Shown here: one piece after another, positions 7,808 through 18,155 of the stretch
Layout: every line of letters begins with the position of its first letter
Position numbering within the stretch: position 1 is the first letter of the stretch
NCBI GenBank assembly: GCA_003281385.1
Contig: QCCE01000011.1
Coordinates: forward strand, 1 to 53,657
Direction of reading: 5' to 3'
From: Prochlorococcus sp. AG-347-K17
GTDB lineage: Bacteria; Cyanobacteriota; Cyanobacteriia; PCC-6307; Cyanobiaceae
DNA length: 53,657 nt
Translations under genes and position numbers: made by a program
Notes under the pieces: model-generated
Told to the model about the DNA's origin: nothing
Database searches by the model: none
The model's input: only the letters and a program-made list of their open reading frames with translations

Positions 7808-8842
7808 ATGAATATCAAAAAAACTAATAATACTTTTAAAATTGTAATAAGCGTAGGAGATGAGTCTGGCATAGGGCCTGAAATAATTTTAAAAGCCCTA
7901 TGTTCTGATGACTTACCAGACAATATTGACTTTACCTTGGTAGGTTCCAAGAAAAATTTATTAAAAACATATAAACACCTTAAGAATCTTGGTTTAGAAA
8001 AAATTGCAAATCCAAATTCTTTACAAATTTATGATCTAGAAATTTCTCCATCTGATGATAAATCTAAATCTAGTTATGGTAACTCAAGTTTCTATTACTT
8101 AACAAAAGCAATAGAGATCGTCAGACAGTTTCCTAATTCAGCACTTGTTACTGGTCCAATCTGCAAAAAATCATGGTCACTAGCAGGTCATTACTTCTCT
8201 GGACAGACTGAAGTATTAGCAAAATCATGTGGAATAAAAAATGTTGGAATGTTATTCACAGCAAAATCTCCAATCACAGGTTGGAGATTTAATACGCTTT
8301 TAGCTACAACACACATACCACTTTGTGAAGTTCCAAAAACGCTAAATACAAAATTAATCCATTCTAAATTAGATCTTTTCAAAGAATTTTGCATTCAATA
8401 TAATAAAAAACCTATTTTAAAAGTTGCAGGATTGAACCCTCACGCTGGCGAAGAAGGTATTTTAGGTAATGAAGAAAAAGATTGGCTCAATGATTCATTG
8501 ATTGCTTGGAATGAAAAGAATAAAGATATTGAATTATTAGGACCAATATCACCAGATAGTTGCTGGAACTCCTCCGCAAAAGCTTGGAGACACAAAGACG
8601 CTGAAAAACATGATGGGATTCTTGCTATGTATCATGATCAAGGTTTAATACCAATTAAAGTTATAGCTCTTAATTACTCAGTAAATACGACGATAGGTTT
8701 ACCTTTTATAAGAACATCCCCAGATCATGGAACAGGCTTTGATATTGCTGGCAAAGGAATAGCTCAATCGCAAAGCATGATTGAGGCTATAAAAGCTGCA
8801 ATAGAAATGAATAAAAATTCAAGATTGCTTAACACGCATTAA
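7808..8842 (+). CDS. pdxA: 4-hydroxythreonine-4-phosphate dehydrogenase
   Basis: PdxA oxidises 4-phosphohydroxy-L-threonine with NAD in the DXP-dependent pyridoxal-phosphate pathway. The 344-residue protein shows the family marks: GDESGIGPEI at 17-26, VTGPICK, and three metal-binding His residues, His169 (TTHIPL), His212 (NPHAGEEG) and His276 (YHDQGLIP). The C-terminal RTSPDHGTGFDIAGKG is near-invariant in the family. Its last 24 bases overlap the end of the convergent accB. It follows the epimerase gene by 21 bases. Confidence 0.97.
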   Translation: MNIKKTNNTFKIVISVGDESGIGPEIILKALCSDDLPDNIDFTLVGSKKNLLKTYKHLKNLGLEKIANPNSLQIYDLEISPSDDKSKSSYGNSSFYYLTKAIEIVRQFPNSALVTGPICKKSWSLAGHYFSGQTEVLAKSCGIKNVGMLFTAKSPITGWRFNTLLATTHIPLCEVPKTLNTKLIHSKLDLFKEFCIQYNKKPILKVAGLNPHAGEEGILGNEEKDWLNDSLIAWNEKNKDIELLGPISPDSCWNSSAKAWRHKDAEKHDGILAMYHDQGLIPIKVIALNYSVNTTIGLPFIRTSPDHGTGFDIAGKGIAQSQSMIEAIKAAIEMNKNSRLLNTH

Positions 8843-9316
8843 AACTTGCCCAAATTCAACTGGCGTTCCATTCTCAACGAGAATTTCTACTATTTCAGCG
8901 TTAAATTCAGATTCAATTTCATTCATCAACTTCATAGCCTCCAAAATACAAATAGTTTGGCCTTCGTTAACATTACTCCCCACCTCTACAAATGGCTCTT
9001 CACCGGGCGCTGCAGCCCTGTAGAAAGTTCCAACCATAGGAGATGTAATTTCAGTAAGATCTGAACGCCCAGGCGGTGCCACCGATGGCGCCTCAGGCTC
9101 ATTAACTATTGAGACATTATCATTAATAGATTTTTGAGTAATTGATTGACTATCAAATAAAGTTTTTGAAGCTAAATTATTAGATATTTGGTTTTGACCA
9201 AATAAATTACGCTTTATTTCGAGTTTAAAATCTTCTCCCTCTAGTAAGAACTCTTGAATGTCGCTTGAAGAAATTTTCTCTAATAAGCGATTCAAATCTT
9301 CATGATCTAATTTCAT
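8819..9316 (-). CDS. accB: Biotin carboxyl carrier protein of acetyl-CoA carboxylase
   Basis: AccB carries the biotin that shuttles carboxyl groups to acetyl-CoA in fatty-acid synthesis. The 165-residue protein has an N-terminal helical segment, a flexible Pro/Ser/Ala-rich linker (about 70-87), and a C-terminal biotinyl domain starting at ITSPMVGTFYRA. The biotin-accepting lysine is Lys129 in LEAMKLMNEI. It begins six bases after the efp stop on the same strand, the usual cyanobacterial efp-accB pair. Its 3' end overlaps that of pdxA by 24 bases. Confidence 0.97.
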   Translation of the reverse strand: MKLDHEDLNRLLEKISSSDIQEFLLEGEDFKLEIKRNLFGQNQISNNLASKTLFDSQSITQKSINDNVSIVNEPEAPSVAPPGRSDLTEITSPMVGTFYRAAAPGEEPFVEVGSNVNEGQTICILEAMKLMNEIESEFNAEIVEILVENGTPVEFGQVLMRVKQS

Positions 9317-9321
9317 AGCAA

Positions 9322-9882
9322 TTAATTTTCACGTCCTAGATAACTATCGTTACGAGTGTCAACTTTAATCATTTCTCCCACAGAAATAAAAAGAGGAACC
9401 ATAACTTGAGCACCTGTTTCTAGAATAGCTGGTTTTGTACCCCCACTAGCAGTGTCTCCTTTAACTCCAGGATCGGTCTCTGTAACTTTTAAGGTAATCG
9501 ATATTGGAAGTTCCACTTCCAAAACTTTACCATTATGGAAAATAACATTAACCTCCATTCCTTCTTTCAAATACTTAGAACCCTTTCCGATTTGTTCTGG
9601 AGAAAGTCTTGTCTCTTCAAAACTTGTCATATCCATAAAAACATAATCTCCCGACTCCACATAAGTGTGTTGCAGGTTAGACTTCTCTAGGATAGCCTGC
9701 TGTACTGATTCTCCGGCTCGAAAAGTTTTTTCAACAACGTTGCCGTTTTGAACTGATTTTAGTTTTGTTCGCACGAAAGCAGAACCCTTACCAGGCTTGA
9801 CATGTAGAAATTCTACAACACGCCAAACTTGTCCATCCAATTCGATAGTGGTACCTGTGCGAAAATCGTTACTGGAAATCAT
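9322..9882 (-). CDS. efp: Translation elongation factor P
   Basis: EF-P binds next to the ribosomal P site and relieves stalling at proline runs. The 186-residue protein has the three-domain EF-P length. It opens with [16 protein letters not shown], and the loop that reaches the peptidyl-tRNA is [12 protein letters not shown], with Lys32 at the tip where some bacteria modify it. The C-terminal [17 protein letters not shown] segment is highly typical. accB follows immediately, so the two are probably co-transcribed. A 43-base divergent gap separates it from the cyclophilin gene. Confidence 0.98.
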   Translation of the reverse strand: MISSNDFRTGTTIELDGQVWRVVEFLHVKPGKGSAFVRTKLKSVQNGNVVEKTFRAGESVQQAILEKSNLQHTYVESGDYVFMDMTSFEETRLSPEQIGKGSKYLKEGMEVNVIFHNGKVLEVELPISITLKVTETDPGVKGDTASGGTKPAILETGAQVMVPLFISVGEMIKVDTRNDSYLGREN

Positions 9883-9925
9883 TCCTGTATTACACCCTCA
9901 AGGATCATAAACCTGCAAGAGTACT

Positions 9926-11017
9926 ATGCAAAAATTCTTATCAAATCAGAACAAACTTTTCTTAATTTTATCAATCATAATTTTACAGGTTTTGCTCTTT
10001 AAACCCACTCAAGTACTAGCTGATTTACCCACTGGGAACGCAGTAAAAGACCCTAATGCAATCCTCCGAAACGCACTCCCCATCAAGCAAGTTGAATTGC
10101 AAGAAATTCAACATAAATTAGAAGAAACTAGTGATCTTGTCAGAGGAGGAAGATGGCCCGCTCTTACGAAAACTGTTACAAAATGTCAATCATTACTAAA
10201 AAAATACCAAAATCGAATTATCAAAGATTTACCAAACGATAAAAAGAAAATTGCTGAAAAAACATTTTTAGAACTCAAAGAAAATTTTGATAGCCTTCAA
10301 GATCATTCCAAAGAAAAGGATAAGTACTCCTTTATATCTACCCGCAAAGAGGCTTTGGATAAAATTGGTGGATTAGAAGAATATTTCTTACCAAGTCAAT
10401 TTCCTTACAATATTCCAAAAGAATTTGATAATCTTCCAAGATTATTAGGCAGAGCAAAAGTCAATATAAAAACCTCCAAAGGAGAAATGAAAGCTATTGT
10501 GGATGGATTTAACGCCCCACTTACAGCAGGAGCATTTGTAGATTTATCTTCAAAGAATTTCTATAAAAATTTACCAATTAATAGAGCAGAAGAATTTTTT
10601 GTGTTACAAACAGGTGATCCAATTGGAGAAGCAATTGGTTATATAGATCCCGAAACAAATAAAGAACGTCATGTTCCTCTAGAAATTAGAATCCCTGATG
10701 AAAAAGAAACTTTTTATAATCAAACTTTTGAAGATTTAGGTTTTTATACAGAAACACCGACATTACCATTCGCAACTCTTGGAACTTTAGGGTGGTCACA
10801 TTCAAATACGGCAGTTGATGATGGATCATCACAATTTTTCTTCTTTTTATATGAAGCGGAATTAAATCCAGCCGGTCGCAATTTAATCGATGGAAGGAAT
10901 GCTGCTTTTGGTTATGTTATTGAAGGTTTTGATGTATTAGAAGAACTAACTAAAGATGACATAATAATCTCTATAGATGTTCTAGATGGGATTGAAAACC
11001 TCAAATTAAATGCATAA
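9926..11017 (+). CDS. Cyclophilin-type peptidyl-prolyl isomerase, lumenal (CYP38/TLP40-like)
   Basis: This 363-residue protein has a signal peptide (hydrophobic 11-26, probable cut after VLA near 32). It then has a helical region of about 150 residues and a C-terminal cyclophilin domain from about 175 (VNIKTSKGEMKAIVDGFNAP to the end). The layout of an N-terminal helical bundle plus a degenerate cyclophilin domain matches the thylakoid-lumen protein TLP40/CYP38, which helps photosystem II assembly in plants. The cyclophilin active-site residues are only partly kept, as in CYP38. Export to lumen or periplasm is expected. Its last eight bases overlap thiL. Confidence 0.88.
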   Translation: MQKFLSNQNKLFLILSIIILQVLLFKPTQVLADLPTGNAVKDPNAILRNALPIKQVELQEIQHKLEETSDLVRGGRWPALTKTVTKCQSLLKKYQNRIIKDLPNDKKKIAEKTFLELKENFDSLQDHSKEKDKYSFISTRKEALDKIGGLEEYFLPSQFPYNIPKEFDNLPRLLGRAKVNIKTSKGEMKAIVDGFNAPLTAGAFVDLSSKNFYKNLPINRAEEFFVLQTGDPIGEAIGYIDPETNKERHVPLEIRIPDEKETFYNQTFEDLGFYTETPTLPFATLGTLGWSHSNTAVDDGSSQFFFFLYEAELNPAGRNLIDGRNAAFGYVIEGFDVLEELTKDDIIISIDVLDGIENLKLNA

Positions 11018-11996
11018 AGAAACATTAGAAGATATAGGAGAAAAAGAATTAATTAATAGGCTTGGAAAGTTTATGCCTAGCAATCAAATATTAGATGATT
11101 GCGCTCTAATCAAAAATAGAAATAATGACTTACTTGTTAATAATGATTCTTTAGTTGAAAATATTCATTTCAACGACCTTACTATTTGTCCTAAAGATCT
11201 AGGATGGAAAGCAGTTGTGAGCAATATCTCTGACTTATTATCCAGTGGAAGTAAAGAAACTATAGGGATTACTATAAGTCTAATACTACCTGCTAAAACT
11301 GAGTGGTTTTGGGTTGAAGAATTGTATAAAGGAATAAATAAAGCTTTAAAAAAATACGGCGGGATAATTCTCGGAGGAGATTGCTCAAAGGGAAATCAAA
11401 AGGCTATATCAATAACAGCCTTTGGAATTCAAGGCGAGCTTGAATTACGAAGAAATGCTTGTAGACCTGGCGAAATTATCTTAACAACAGGGATTCATGG
11501 TCTTAGCAAATTAGGATTTTTGATACAGAGTAAAATGAACTTCGATAATAATGTTTCTCTTAATGAAAGATTAATAAGTAAGTCCATCAAACATTTTTGC
11601 CGCCCTAAATTATATCCAAATTTAATAAAAAATCTCCTTAAAACTCGCTCCAATAAAAAAATAAAAAAATTAGGATGTACTGATAGCAGTGATGGGCTCT
11701 TTCAAGCAATACAAGATTTAGCAATAGCTAGTAAATGTAAAGCAATTTTAAATTATGAAAAAATACCAAAAGATAAGGATTGGCCAAAAGGAGATAAATG
11801 GGAAAATTATTATTTTTTTGGAGGTGAAGATTACGAATTAGTTTTCTCATTGCCGAAAAAATGGGCATATAATTTATCTAAACTAGATAAAAATATCTAC
11901 GAGATCGGTTATTTCACTATAGGTGAACCATCAATAGAATTTACAAATAAAAGTAAAAATCAATTATTGAAAAACGTACCTTTCAAGCACTTTTAA
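11010..11996 (+). CDS. thiL: Thiamine-monophosphate kinase
   Basis: ThiL phosphorylates thiamine monophosphate to the active diphosphate. The 328 residues include the family's N-terminal DDCALI and NNDSLVENIHF segments, the GGDCSKGN metal/nucleotide loop near residue 125, and the late GCTDSSDGLFQAIQDLA block with GGEDYELVF. These are the standard AIR-synthase-fold motifs of ThiL. The start overlaps the upstream cyclophilin gene by eight bases, so translation is probably coupled. It ends one base short of the gap2 stop on the other strand. Confidence 0.96.
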   Translation: MHKETLEDIGEKELINRLGKFMPSNQILDDCALIKNRNNDLLVNNDSLVENIHFNDLTICPKDLGWKAVVSNISDLLSSGSKETIGITISLILPAKTEWFWVEELYKGINKALKKYGGIILGGDCSKGNQKAISITAFGIQGELELRRNACRPGEIILTTGIHGLSKLGFLIQSKMNFDNNVSLNERLISKSIKHFCRPKLYPNLIKNLLKTRSNKKIKKLGCTDSSDGLFQAIQDLAIASKCKAILNYEKIPKDKDWPKGDKWENYYFFGGEDYELVFSLPKKWAYNLSKLDKNIYEIGYFTIGEPSIEFTNKSKNQLLKNVPFKHF

Positions 11997-11997
11997 A

Positions 11998-13020
11998 TTA
12001 TTCCCAATTTTTAGCAACAATTTCTGCTAAGTCAACAACCCTTTGACTATAACCCCACTCATTATCATACCAAGCAAGAACCTTAACAAGATTATCACCT
12101 ATACACATAGTGAGGTCGCTATCTACAATTGATGATTCATTAGTACCTGCATAATCGCTTGATACTAATGGTTCATCTCCATACTTAATAATGCCCTTCA
12201 TTGCCCCTAAAGATGCTTCCTTAAGAGCATTATTTACTTCTTCAGTCGTGACAGATTTAGAAGATTCAAATACGAAATCTACCGCTGAAACGTTAGGAGT
12301 TGGAACTCTCATTGCAATTCCTGTTAATTTGCCTTTCATTTCTGGGTAAACTAGAGCGACTGCTTTTGCAGCACCTGTAGAAGTAGGAACAATATTTGTA
12401 GCAGCGGCTCTAGCCCTTCTTAAATCTCTATGACTATTATCTAAAATTCTTTGATCCCCTGTATAACTATGAATTGTAGTCATCAAACCTTTGTTAATAC
12501 CAAAAGTTTGATCCAAAACTTTAACCACTGGAGCTAAGCAGTTTGTAGTACAACTAGCATTACTCAAAATATCATAATCTTTGTGTTTATAGGTATCAGC
12601 ATTAACTCCAACTACATAAGTACCAACGCCATCGCCTTTACCAGGCGCAGTTAAAATAACTTTTTTTGCTCCTACATCTAAGTGCTTACTTGCTCCTACA
12701 TCTGTATTAAAAACTCCAGTAGATTCGATAACCAAATCTACACCCCAGTCTTTCCAAGGAAGATTCAATGGGTTTCTATCAGAAAAACACTTTATTGTCT
12801 TGTTATTAATTACAAAAGTATCATCAGTATATTGAATATCAACACCATCAAGCTGTCCAAGGACTGAGTCATACTTTAGTAAATGAGCATTAGTCTTAGG
12901 ATCTGAGGTAACGTTAATTCCAACCACTTCAATATTGGTGTAAGCTCCTCTACTAAGCCAACAACGCATAAAGTTTCGACCAATTCTACCAAAGCCGTTA
13001 ATTGCAACACGCAAAGTCAT
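11998..13020 (-). CDS. gap2: Glyceraldehyde-3-phosphate dehydrogenase, Gap2 (Calvin cycle) type
   Basis: GapDH with catalytic Cys157 in [12 protein letters not shown] and His184 in [10 protein letters not shown]. The N-terminal [11 protein letters not shown]ossmann motif and total length of 340 are standard. In cyanobacteria the Gap2 form uses NADP(H) or NAD(H) and works in the reductive direction of carbon fixation. The segment [15 protein letters not shown] after the first fold matches the cyanobacterial Gap2 subgroup as I remember it. It is transcribed divergently from murC across a 193-base AT-rich gap that must hold both promoters; a possible -10 box (TATGAT) lies at 13057-13062 on the minus strand. 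Confidence 0.96.
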   Translation of the reverse strand: MTLRVAINGFGRIGRNFMRCWLSRGAYTNIEVVGINVTSDPKTNAHLLKYDSVLGQLDGVDIQYTDDTFVINNKTIKCFSDRNPLNLPWKDWGVDLVIESTGVFNTDVGASKHLDVGAKKVILTAPGKGDGVGTYVVGVNADTYKHKDYDILSNASCTTNCLAPVVKVLDQTFGINKGLMTTIHSYTGDQRILDNSHRDLRRARAAATNIVPTSTGAAKAVALVYPEMKGKLTGIAMRVPTPNVSAVDFVFESSKSVTTEEVNNALKEASLGAMKGIIKYGDEPLVSSDYAGTNESSIVDSDLTMCIGDNLVKVLAWYDNEWGYSQRVVDLAEIVAKNWE

Positions 13021-13056
13021 AATTAATAATTTCTAAATGATTAACCTAAGTTGCTG

Positions 13057-13062
13057 ATCATA
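13057..13062 (-). promoter_or_regulatory. Possible -10 box for gap2
   Basis: Minus-strand TATGAT lies 36 bases ahead of the gap2 start codon. It differs from TATAAT at one position. No good -35 box is seen at 17 bases, which is common in this kind of AT-rich genome, where -10-like words also occur by chance. Confidence 0.3.
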
Positions 13063-13213
13063 CTGAATTTTGTGCAATAACGTAAGGTTTTTTCGATTTA
13101 TTAAGCAAATAAGTCTTGTTTTGTATTAATTCAAGAAAAAAAACATTTTTTTTTTAAGAAAAAATAGCAAAATTTCACCTAGAAGTTATTTTGATTTAAG
13201 TAAAAGATAAACA

Positions 13214-14626
13214 TTGGATAAAAAATTACTTTTGAAAAGTCATTTTCATTTTATTGGTATTGGAGGTATTGGGATGTCAGCATTAGCATTAGGTTTACTT
13301 AAAAAAGGTTGTTCAGTTTCGGGATCTGATTTAGTTAAAAACGATGAAACTAAAAAATTAGAGGAATTAGGTGCAGTAATCTTTACTTCTCAAATTCGAC
13401 AAAATATTAAATTTGTCATTTCCAAATTTACCAACAAATTAATTAATTTTGTTGTAAGCTCCGCGATCAAGCCAGAAAATGAAGAATTTTCATACTGCAG
13501 AGAAAAAAAATTCTCAATAAAACATCGTTCAGAGATTCTTGCAATGCTTATGAGCACCTATACTTCATTAGCGGTAGCCGGCAGCCACGGAAAAACATCA
13601 ACCAGTACATTTCTATCTACAATACTTGAGTTATGTACAAGTAATTCTTCATCAATAACCGGAGGAATAATTCCTATTTACAACTCTAATTGTCATTTAG
13701 AAAATACAAAATACTTAGTAGCTGAAATTGATGAATCTGATGGAACAATTAACAAATATAACTCTGACATCGGAATAATCAATAACATTGATTTTGATCA
13801 TTGCGATCACTTTTCTGATTTAAGTGAAGTTATATCCTCTTTTAAAAGTTTCGCTAAAAACTCTAAAAAATTACTACTTAATTTTGATTGTAAAACCTTA
13901 AGAAATAATTTTTATTCTAATTATAAGTGGTCAAATACTACGGCCAAAAACGTAGCTTATGCAATAATTCCAACTGAAATTAATTCAAAGTATACAATTG
14001 GCAAATATTATGAAAATGGGAATTTTATTTGTAGTCTAAATATTCCAATTCCAGGATTACACAATCTATCGAATATAACCGCAGCAATAGCAGCTTCAAG
14101 AATGATTGGAGTAGATTTTATAGAAATTAAGAAAAATATAAAATATCTGAAACTCCCAAAAAAAAGATTTGAATTCAGAGGCCAAATAGATGAGAGAAGT
14201 TTTTATGATGATTATGCACATCACCCAAACGAAATAAAAGAGACGATTAAATTAGGAAGATTATTTATTCAGCAAAAACATAATAATGAATGTCAACAAA
14301 GTAGATTAATAGCTGTATTTCAACCTCATAGATATTCTCGAGTAAAGCAATTTACTAAAGAATTTGCTGAAGAATTATCAAAAGCAGATGTTATTTATGT
14401 AACCAGTATTTATGGAGCAGGAGAAGAAAACGAAGATAAACTTACTTCGAAAATTATCACTGATCTGATTTATAAAAAAAATAAAAATGTCAGTTACATA
14501 AATAATTATTATGAAGTTACAAAGAAGTTTTACAATTTAACGCAAAAAGGTGATTTAATTTTGAATATGGGAGCTGGTGATTGTCATAATTTCTGGTCAA
14601 TTTTAAATAAAAAACAATTAAAATAG
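13214..14626 (+). CDS. murC: UDP-N-acetylmuramate--L-alanine ligase
   Basis: MurC adds L-alanine to UDP-MurNAc, the first amino-acid step of peptidoglycan stem synthesis. The 470-residue protein has the N-terminal HFIGIGGIGMSALA motif (15-22 core), the ATP loop GSHGKTST at 123-130, and the YDDYAHHPNEI segment typical of Mur ligases. The start must be TTG at 13214. An in-frame TAA sits at 13208-13210, and the next in-frame ATG (Met21) would cut the UDP-binding glycine motif. murB follows after 11 bases, so the two form an operon. Confidence 0.95.
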   Translation: MDKKLLLKSHFHFIGIGGIGMSALALGLLKKGCSVSGSDLVKNDETKKLEELGAVIFTSQIRQNIKFVISKFTNKLINFVVSSAIKPENEEFSYCREKKFSIKHRSEILAMLMSTYTSLAVAGSHGKTSTSTFLSTILELCTSNSSSITGGIIPIYNSNCHLENTKYLVAEIDESDGTINKYNSDIGIINNIDFDHCDHFSDLSEVISSFKSFAKNSKKLLLNFDCKTLRNNFYSNYKWSNTTAKNVAYAIIPTEINSKYTIGKYYENGNFICSLNIPIPGLHNLSNITAAIAASRMIGVDFIEIKKNIKYLKLPKKRFEFRGQIDERSFYDDYAHHPNEIKETIKLGRLFIQQKHNNECQQSRLIAVFQPHRYSRVKQFTKEFAEELSKADVIYVTSIYGAGEENEDKLTSKIITDLIYKKNKNVSYINNYYEVTKKFYNLTQKGDLILNMGAGDCHNFWSILNKKQLK

Positions 14627-14637
14627 ATAAATAATTT

Positions 14638-15531
14638 ATGAATAAAAAGATTTTTTCTGAAAACTGTAATTTAAGTAGTTATACAACTATAAAAGTAGGT
14701 GGAGTAGCTGAATATTTTGCTGAGCCAAGAAGCATTAATGAATTTTCATATCTAATAAAATGGGCTAATTTAAACAAACAAAGATGTCAAATAATTGGTG
14801 CAGGTTCAAATCTTTTAATAAATAATATTTTCATAAAAGGCTTAATTATTTGTACAAAAAGAATGAAATCAATAAAGATAGAGCCATATTCAGGAATTGT
14901 TGAAGCGGAAGCAGGTGTAATGCTCCCAACATTATCTAATTTACTTGCTAAAAATGGATTACAAGGAGGGGAATGGGCTGTCGGAATTCCAGGAACATTA
15001 GGAGGAGCAATTTATATGAATGCTGGCACAGATAATTTATCGCTAGCAAATAATCTTATTTCCGTAAAAGTTATAAATAATAAAACTTATGAAAAAATAG
15101 TAATTGAAAAAAAAGATATCAATTTTGAGTATAGATTTAGCTCTTTTCAAAGAAATGATTTGACAATTATTAGTGCAAAATTACATTTTGAACCTAATGG
15201 AAATCTAGAGCAATTAATTCAAACAACCAAAAATAACCTTAAATTAAAAACAGAAACACAACCATATCATCAACCAAGTTTTGGTAGTGTTTTTAAAAAT
15301 CCTGAAAATAATTATGCGGCAAAATTAATTGATGATGTGGGTTTAAAGGGATTTAAAATTGGCGATGCTGAAATTTCTACAATGCATTCAAATTTTATAA
15401 TTAACACTTCTTCAGCAAGTTCAAAAGATATTTATGAATTAATAACAGTAATTCAACAAAAAGTACTACAAAACAAAGGCATTTCTTTGAAACCGGAAGT
15501 AAGAATGATTGGTTTTGACTATCCTAACTAA
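14638..15531 (+). CDS. murB: UDP-N-acetylenolpyruvoylglucosamine reductase
   Basis: MurB is the FAD enzyme that reduces enolpyruvyl-UDP-GlcNAc to UDP-MurNAc. The 297-residue protein shows the FAD-binding GAGSNLLI stretch, then [24 protein letters not shown], and [10 protein letters not shown], whose Ser is the proton donor. This short type IIa-like layout is usual in cyanobacteria. It follows murC by 11 bases and precedes the ybaB-like gene by 17. Confidence 0.96.
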   Translation: MNKKIFSENCNLSSYTTIKVGGVAEYFAEPRSINEFSYLIKWANLNKQRCQIIGAGSNLLINNIFIKGLIICTKRMKSIKIEPYSGIVEAEAGVMLPTLSNLLAKNGLQGGEWAVGIPGTLGGAIYMNAGTDNLSLANNLISVKVINNKTYEKIVIEKKDINFEYRFSSFQRNDLTIISAKLHFEPNGNLEQLIQTTKNNLKLKTETQPYHQPSFGSVFKNPENNYAAKLIDDVGLKGFKIGDAEISTMHSNFIINTSSASSKDIYELITVIQQKVLQNKGISLKPEVRMIGFDYPN

Positions 15532-15548
15532 AGAAACGTTTTTACAAA

Positions 15549-15899
15549 ATGGCGGGTTTTGGACTTCCTAACTTTGGACAACTTACAGAAGCTTTTAAAA
15601 AAGCTAAACAAATTCAGCAAGATGCTCAAAAATTACAAGATGAGCTGGAAAATATGGAGATTGAAGGCAAAAGTGATGATGAAATGATAAAAGTTTGGAT
15701 AAGTGGAAACCAACTTCCTTTAAAGGTCGAAGTACAAGAAAATATCTTAAATTCAAATAAAGAACAAATAGAGCAAAATATTTTACAAGCTATTCAAAAA
15801 GCTCATGAATTATCCACTACAACTATGAAAGAAAGGATGAATGATTTGACTGGTGGATTAAATCTTAATCTTCCTGGTTTTGATAATAGTGACTCTTAG
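15549..15899 (+). CDS. YbaB/EbfC nucleoid-associated protein
   Basis: This small 116-residue protein matches the YbaB/EbfC family, which forms dimers that bind DNA as a nucleoid component. The family pattern is visible: an N-terminal long helix with [24 protein letters not shown], a short sheet ([16 protein letters not shown]), and a C-terminal helix with [20 protein letters not shown]. It is the last gene of the murC-murB-ybaB group. Its final 35 bases overlap the 3' end of rsgA on the other strand. Confidence 0.92.
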   Translation: MAGFGLPNFGQLTEAFKKAKQIQQDAQKLQDELENMEIEGKSDDEMIKVWISGNQLPLKVEVQENILNSNKEQIEQNILQAIQKAHELSTTTMKERMNDLTGGLNLNLPGFDNSDS

Positions 15900-16782
15900 A
15901 AGACTCAATCATTTCTTTATAAAAAGAATACCTTTCGAAGGATTTATCTAAATTACATCCCTCATCCATTAAATGTAAACAGTTACGAAATTTACACTTA
16001 ATTCCTTTTTCAATTACTTGTTTATATATTTCTGAATAAAGATTTGGTAACAACTTAATATCAACCTCTAAAGGTTGCATATTAAAACCAGGAGTATCAA
16101 CAATGTAACTTTGATTCGATATAGAAAATAACTCAACATTTCGAGTAGTATTTTTTCCTCTCTTAATTTTATTAGAAACTGGAGCAGTACTATTTTGAAG
16201 ACCTGGAATAATCATATTTAGCAAAGTAGTTTTACCAACTCCGGATGGGCCCATAAAAATTGAACATTCTTTTTGCTTTAACTCAGCTAATAAATCTTTA
16301 AAACAATCAGTTTTCTGTAAATTTAAAGTTACTACTTGATACCCCCATTTTTCAAACTTATCAAGTAAATATGATCTTCTTTTATCACAGATTAAATCAC
16401 ACTTTGTCAAAACTAATGTGACTTCAACTCCCATTGATTCTGCTGATATCAAAAACCTATTAACTTGAGACAAATTTAACTTTGGTTCTTCAACGGAAAA
16501 AGTGACGTAGATGTTAGAAATATTTGCAACTGAAGGTCTTACTAAAAGATTTTTCCTTTTTTTTAGACTTGCTATTACTGCGCGTTTACTTTTAAAGTCA
16601 ATTTTTTCAATCGCTACTTCATCCCCAACATATATTAATTGATCCTTGAAATTTATAGACTTTTTAACCTTACATAAAAATTTCTCGCTATTTCCAGATT
16701 TTTGTTGATTTTTTAAATCAACTAAAAAAAAATCATTAAATTTTTTCGTAACTAAACCTAAATATTTACTATTAGTTTTCAT
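15865..16782 (-). CDS. rsgA: Ribosome small-subunit-dependent GTPase RsgA
   Basis: RsgA checks late 30S ribosome assembly. The 305-residue protein shows the circularly permuted GTPase order: G4 TKCD at 126-129, then G1 GPSGVGKT at 178-185, then G3 DTPG at 229-232. An N-terminal OB-fold-like segment precedes these. A C-terminal zinc knuckle has Cys263, Cys268, His270 and Cys276. It overlaps the upstream TusA-like gene by 11 bases and the convergent ybaB gene by 35. Confidence 0.96.
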   Translation of the reverse strand: MKTNSKYLGLVTKKFNDFFLVDLKNQQKSGNSEKFLCKVKKSINFKDQLIYVGDEVAIEKIDFKSKRAVIASLKKRKNLLVRPSVANISNIYVTFSVEEPKLNLSQVNRFLISAESMGVEVTLVLTKCDLICDKRRSYLLDKFEKWGYQVVTLNLQKTDCFKDLLAELKQKECSIFMGPSGVGKTTLLNMIIPGLQNSTAPVSNKIKRGKNTTRNVELFSISNQSYIVDTPGFNMQPLEVDIKLLPNLYSEIYKQVIEKGIKCKFRNCLHLMDEGCNLDKSFERYSFYKEMIESSKSHYYQNQED

Positions 16783-17002
16783 TCAATATTTTTATTTTTA
16801 CAAATTTTTCATTTTCTTTAATTTGTTTAAACAAACATCCCATCTCTTTTAAATTGTTTAATACCATTTCTTCTGGTTCACCTTTATCTAATTCAACAAT
16901 AAGTTGTTCGTTTTTGGATAACTTCTCCAAAGCCAATTTAATTTTGACAACATTTAAAGGACATGGAACAGATTTAAGATCCAAATACTTTAAAAAAGTC
17001 AT
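16772..17002 (-). CDS. TusA/SirA-family sulfur carrier-like protein
   Basis: This 76-residue protein has the TusA/SirA/YedF fold pattern. A short strand with LDLKSVPCPLNVVKIKLAL at the start places Cys14 in a CPLN motif (CPxP in most members), followed by beta-strands and a second helix. TusA-type proteins pass persulfide sulfur in tRNA thiolation or cofactor synthesis. The Pro-to-Asn change after the Cys is seen in some subfamilies, and the real partner is unknown. It overlaps dnaJ by one base and rsgA by 11, so the three are translationally linked. Confidence 0.82.
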   Translation of the reverse strand: MTFLKYLDLKSVPCPLNVVKIKLALEKLSKNEQLIVELDKGEPEEMVLNNLKEMGCLFKQIKENEKFVKIKILNEN

Positions 17003-18126
17003 TAGGATTCTTTACCAAATAATTTACTAAAAAGTCCACTACTGGAATTAATATTTTTATCTGAATATTGAGAAGCTAAACCCTCTAAAAGCTCTCGTTC
17101 TCCATCGGTTATGCGAGTTGGTAATTTTACTTTTACTAAGACTTCATGATTTCCTCTTGCAACCGGATTACCAAGTCTAGGAACCCCTTTATTCTCAAGT
17201 GAAAGAGTTGTATTTGGCTGCGTACCACTTGGAATTTTTAAATTAACATCTCCATCAACTGTAATAATTTTAACCGTGTCACCTAAAATAGCCTGTAAAT
17301 AACTCACTGCTATTTCTGAATAAATAGTCACACCATCTCTTTTAAGTTTTGAATCACTTTTAACCTTTATAAAAACATAAAGATCTCCAGGGGGACCGCC
17401 TTTCAAACCAACATTTCCCTCTCCTGAAACTCGTAATTTAGTCCCAGTATCAACACCTGCAGGAATATTAATTCTTAATTTTTTTCTGACTTGTTTTACT
17501 CCATTACCTCCGCAACTTATACATGGATCCGCAATTATCTGACCAGCTCCATTACATGAAGGACATTCAGCTACTTGTGTGAAATTCCCAAAAGGTGTTC
17601 TAGTAGCTCTTCTAACTTGTCCACTGCCTCCACATGTTGAACAAGTTTTTGGTCCGGTTCCTGGTTTGGCACCTGTTCCCCTACAGACTTCACATGTCTC
17701 AAGATGAGGTATTTTAATTTCTCTTTGTTGGCCAAATATTGCATCTTTAAAGTCAACATTAAGGTCATACCTTAAATCATCTCCTTGTTGAGGGCCTCTT
17801 CTTGGAGTTCTTCCTCCCTGTGGATTTTGTCCACCGAAGCCATTAAAAAAAGTTTCAAATAAATCTGCAAAGCCACCCATATCCCCCATATCAGGCATAC
17901 CAGCAGCGCCTCCAAGGCCAGCCTCCCCAAACTGATCATATCGAGCTCTTTTTTCAGGATCGGCTAATGCTTCATAAGCCTTGCCAATTTCTTTAAATTT
18001 ATCTTCAGCCCCTGGCTCTTTATTTACATCAGGATGGTATTGCCTTGCTAATTTTCTATAAGCCCTTTTTAAGGTATCCGCATCAGCATCTCTTGAAACT
18101 CCAAGTATCTGGTAAAAATCAGCCAT
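17002..18126 (-). CDS. dnaJ: Chaperone protein DnaJ
   Basis: This is a type I Hsp40 of 374 residues. It has a J domain (residues 4-70) with HPD at 31-33, a Gly/Phe/Met-rich linker (about 70-115), and four CxxCxGxG zinc repeats starting [24 protein letters not shown] and CISCGGNG. The C-terminal substrate-binding domain follows. It delivers clients to DnaK and stimulates its ATPase. It sits 29 bases after grpE in the same direction, giving a compact grpE-dnaJ unit; a dnaK gene lies at the far end of the window. Confidence 0.98.
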   Translation of the reverse strand: MADFYQILGVSRDADADTLKRAYRKLARQYHPDVNKEPGAEDKFKEIGKAYEALADPEKRARYDQFGEAGLGGAAGMPDMGDMGGFADLFETFFNGFGGQNPQGGRTPRRGPQQGDDLRYDLNVDFKDAIFGQQREIKIPHLETCEVCRGTGAKPGTGPKTCSTCGGSGQVRRATRTPFGNFTQVAECPSCNGAGQIIADPCISCGGNGVKQVRKKLRINIPAGVDTGTKLRVSGEGNVGLKGGPPGDLYVFIKVKSDSKLKRDGVTIYSEIAVSYLQAILGDTVKIITVDGDVNLKIPSGTQPNTTLSLENKGVPRLGNPVARGNHEVLVKVKLPTRITDGERELLEGLASQYSDKNINSSSGLFSKLFGKES

Positions 18127-18155
18127 TAGAAAATACTCAAATAAAAAGTTGGAAT

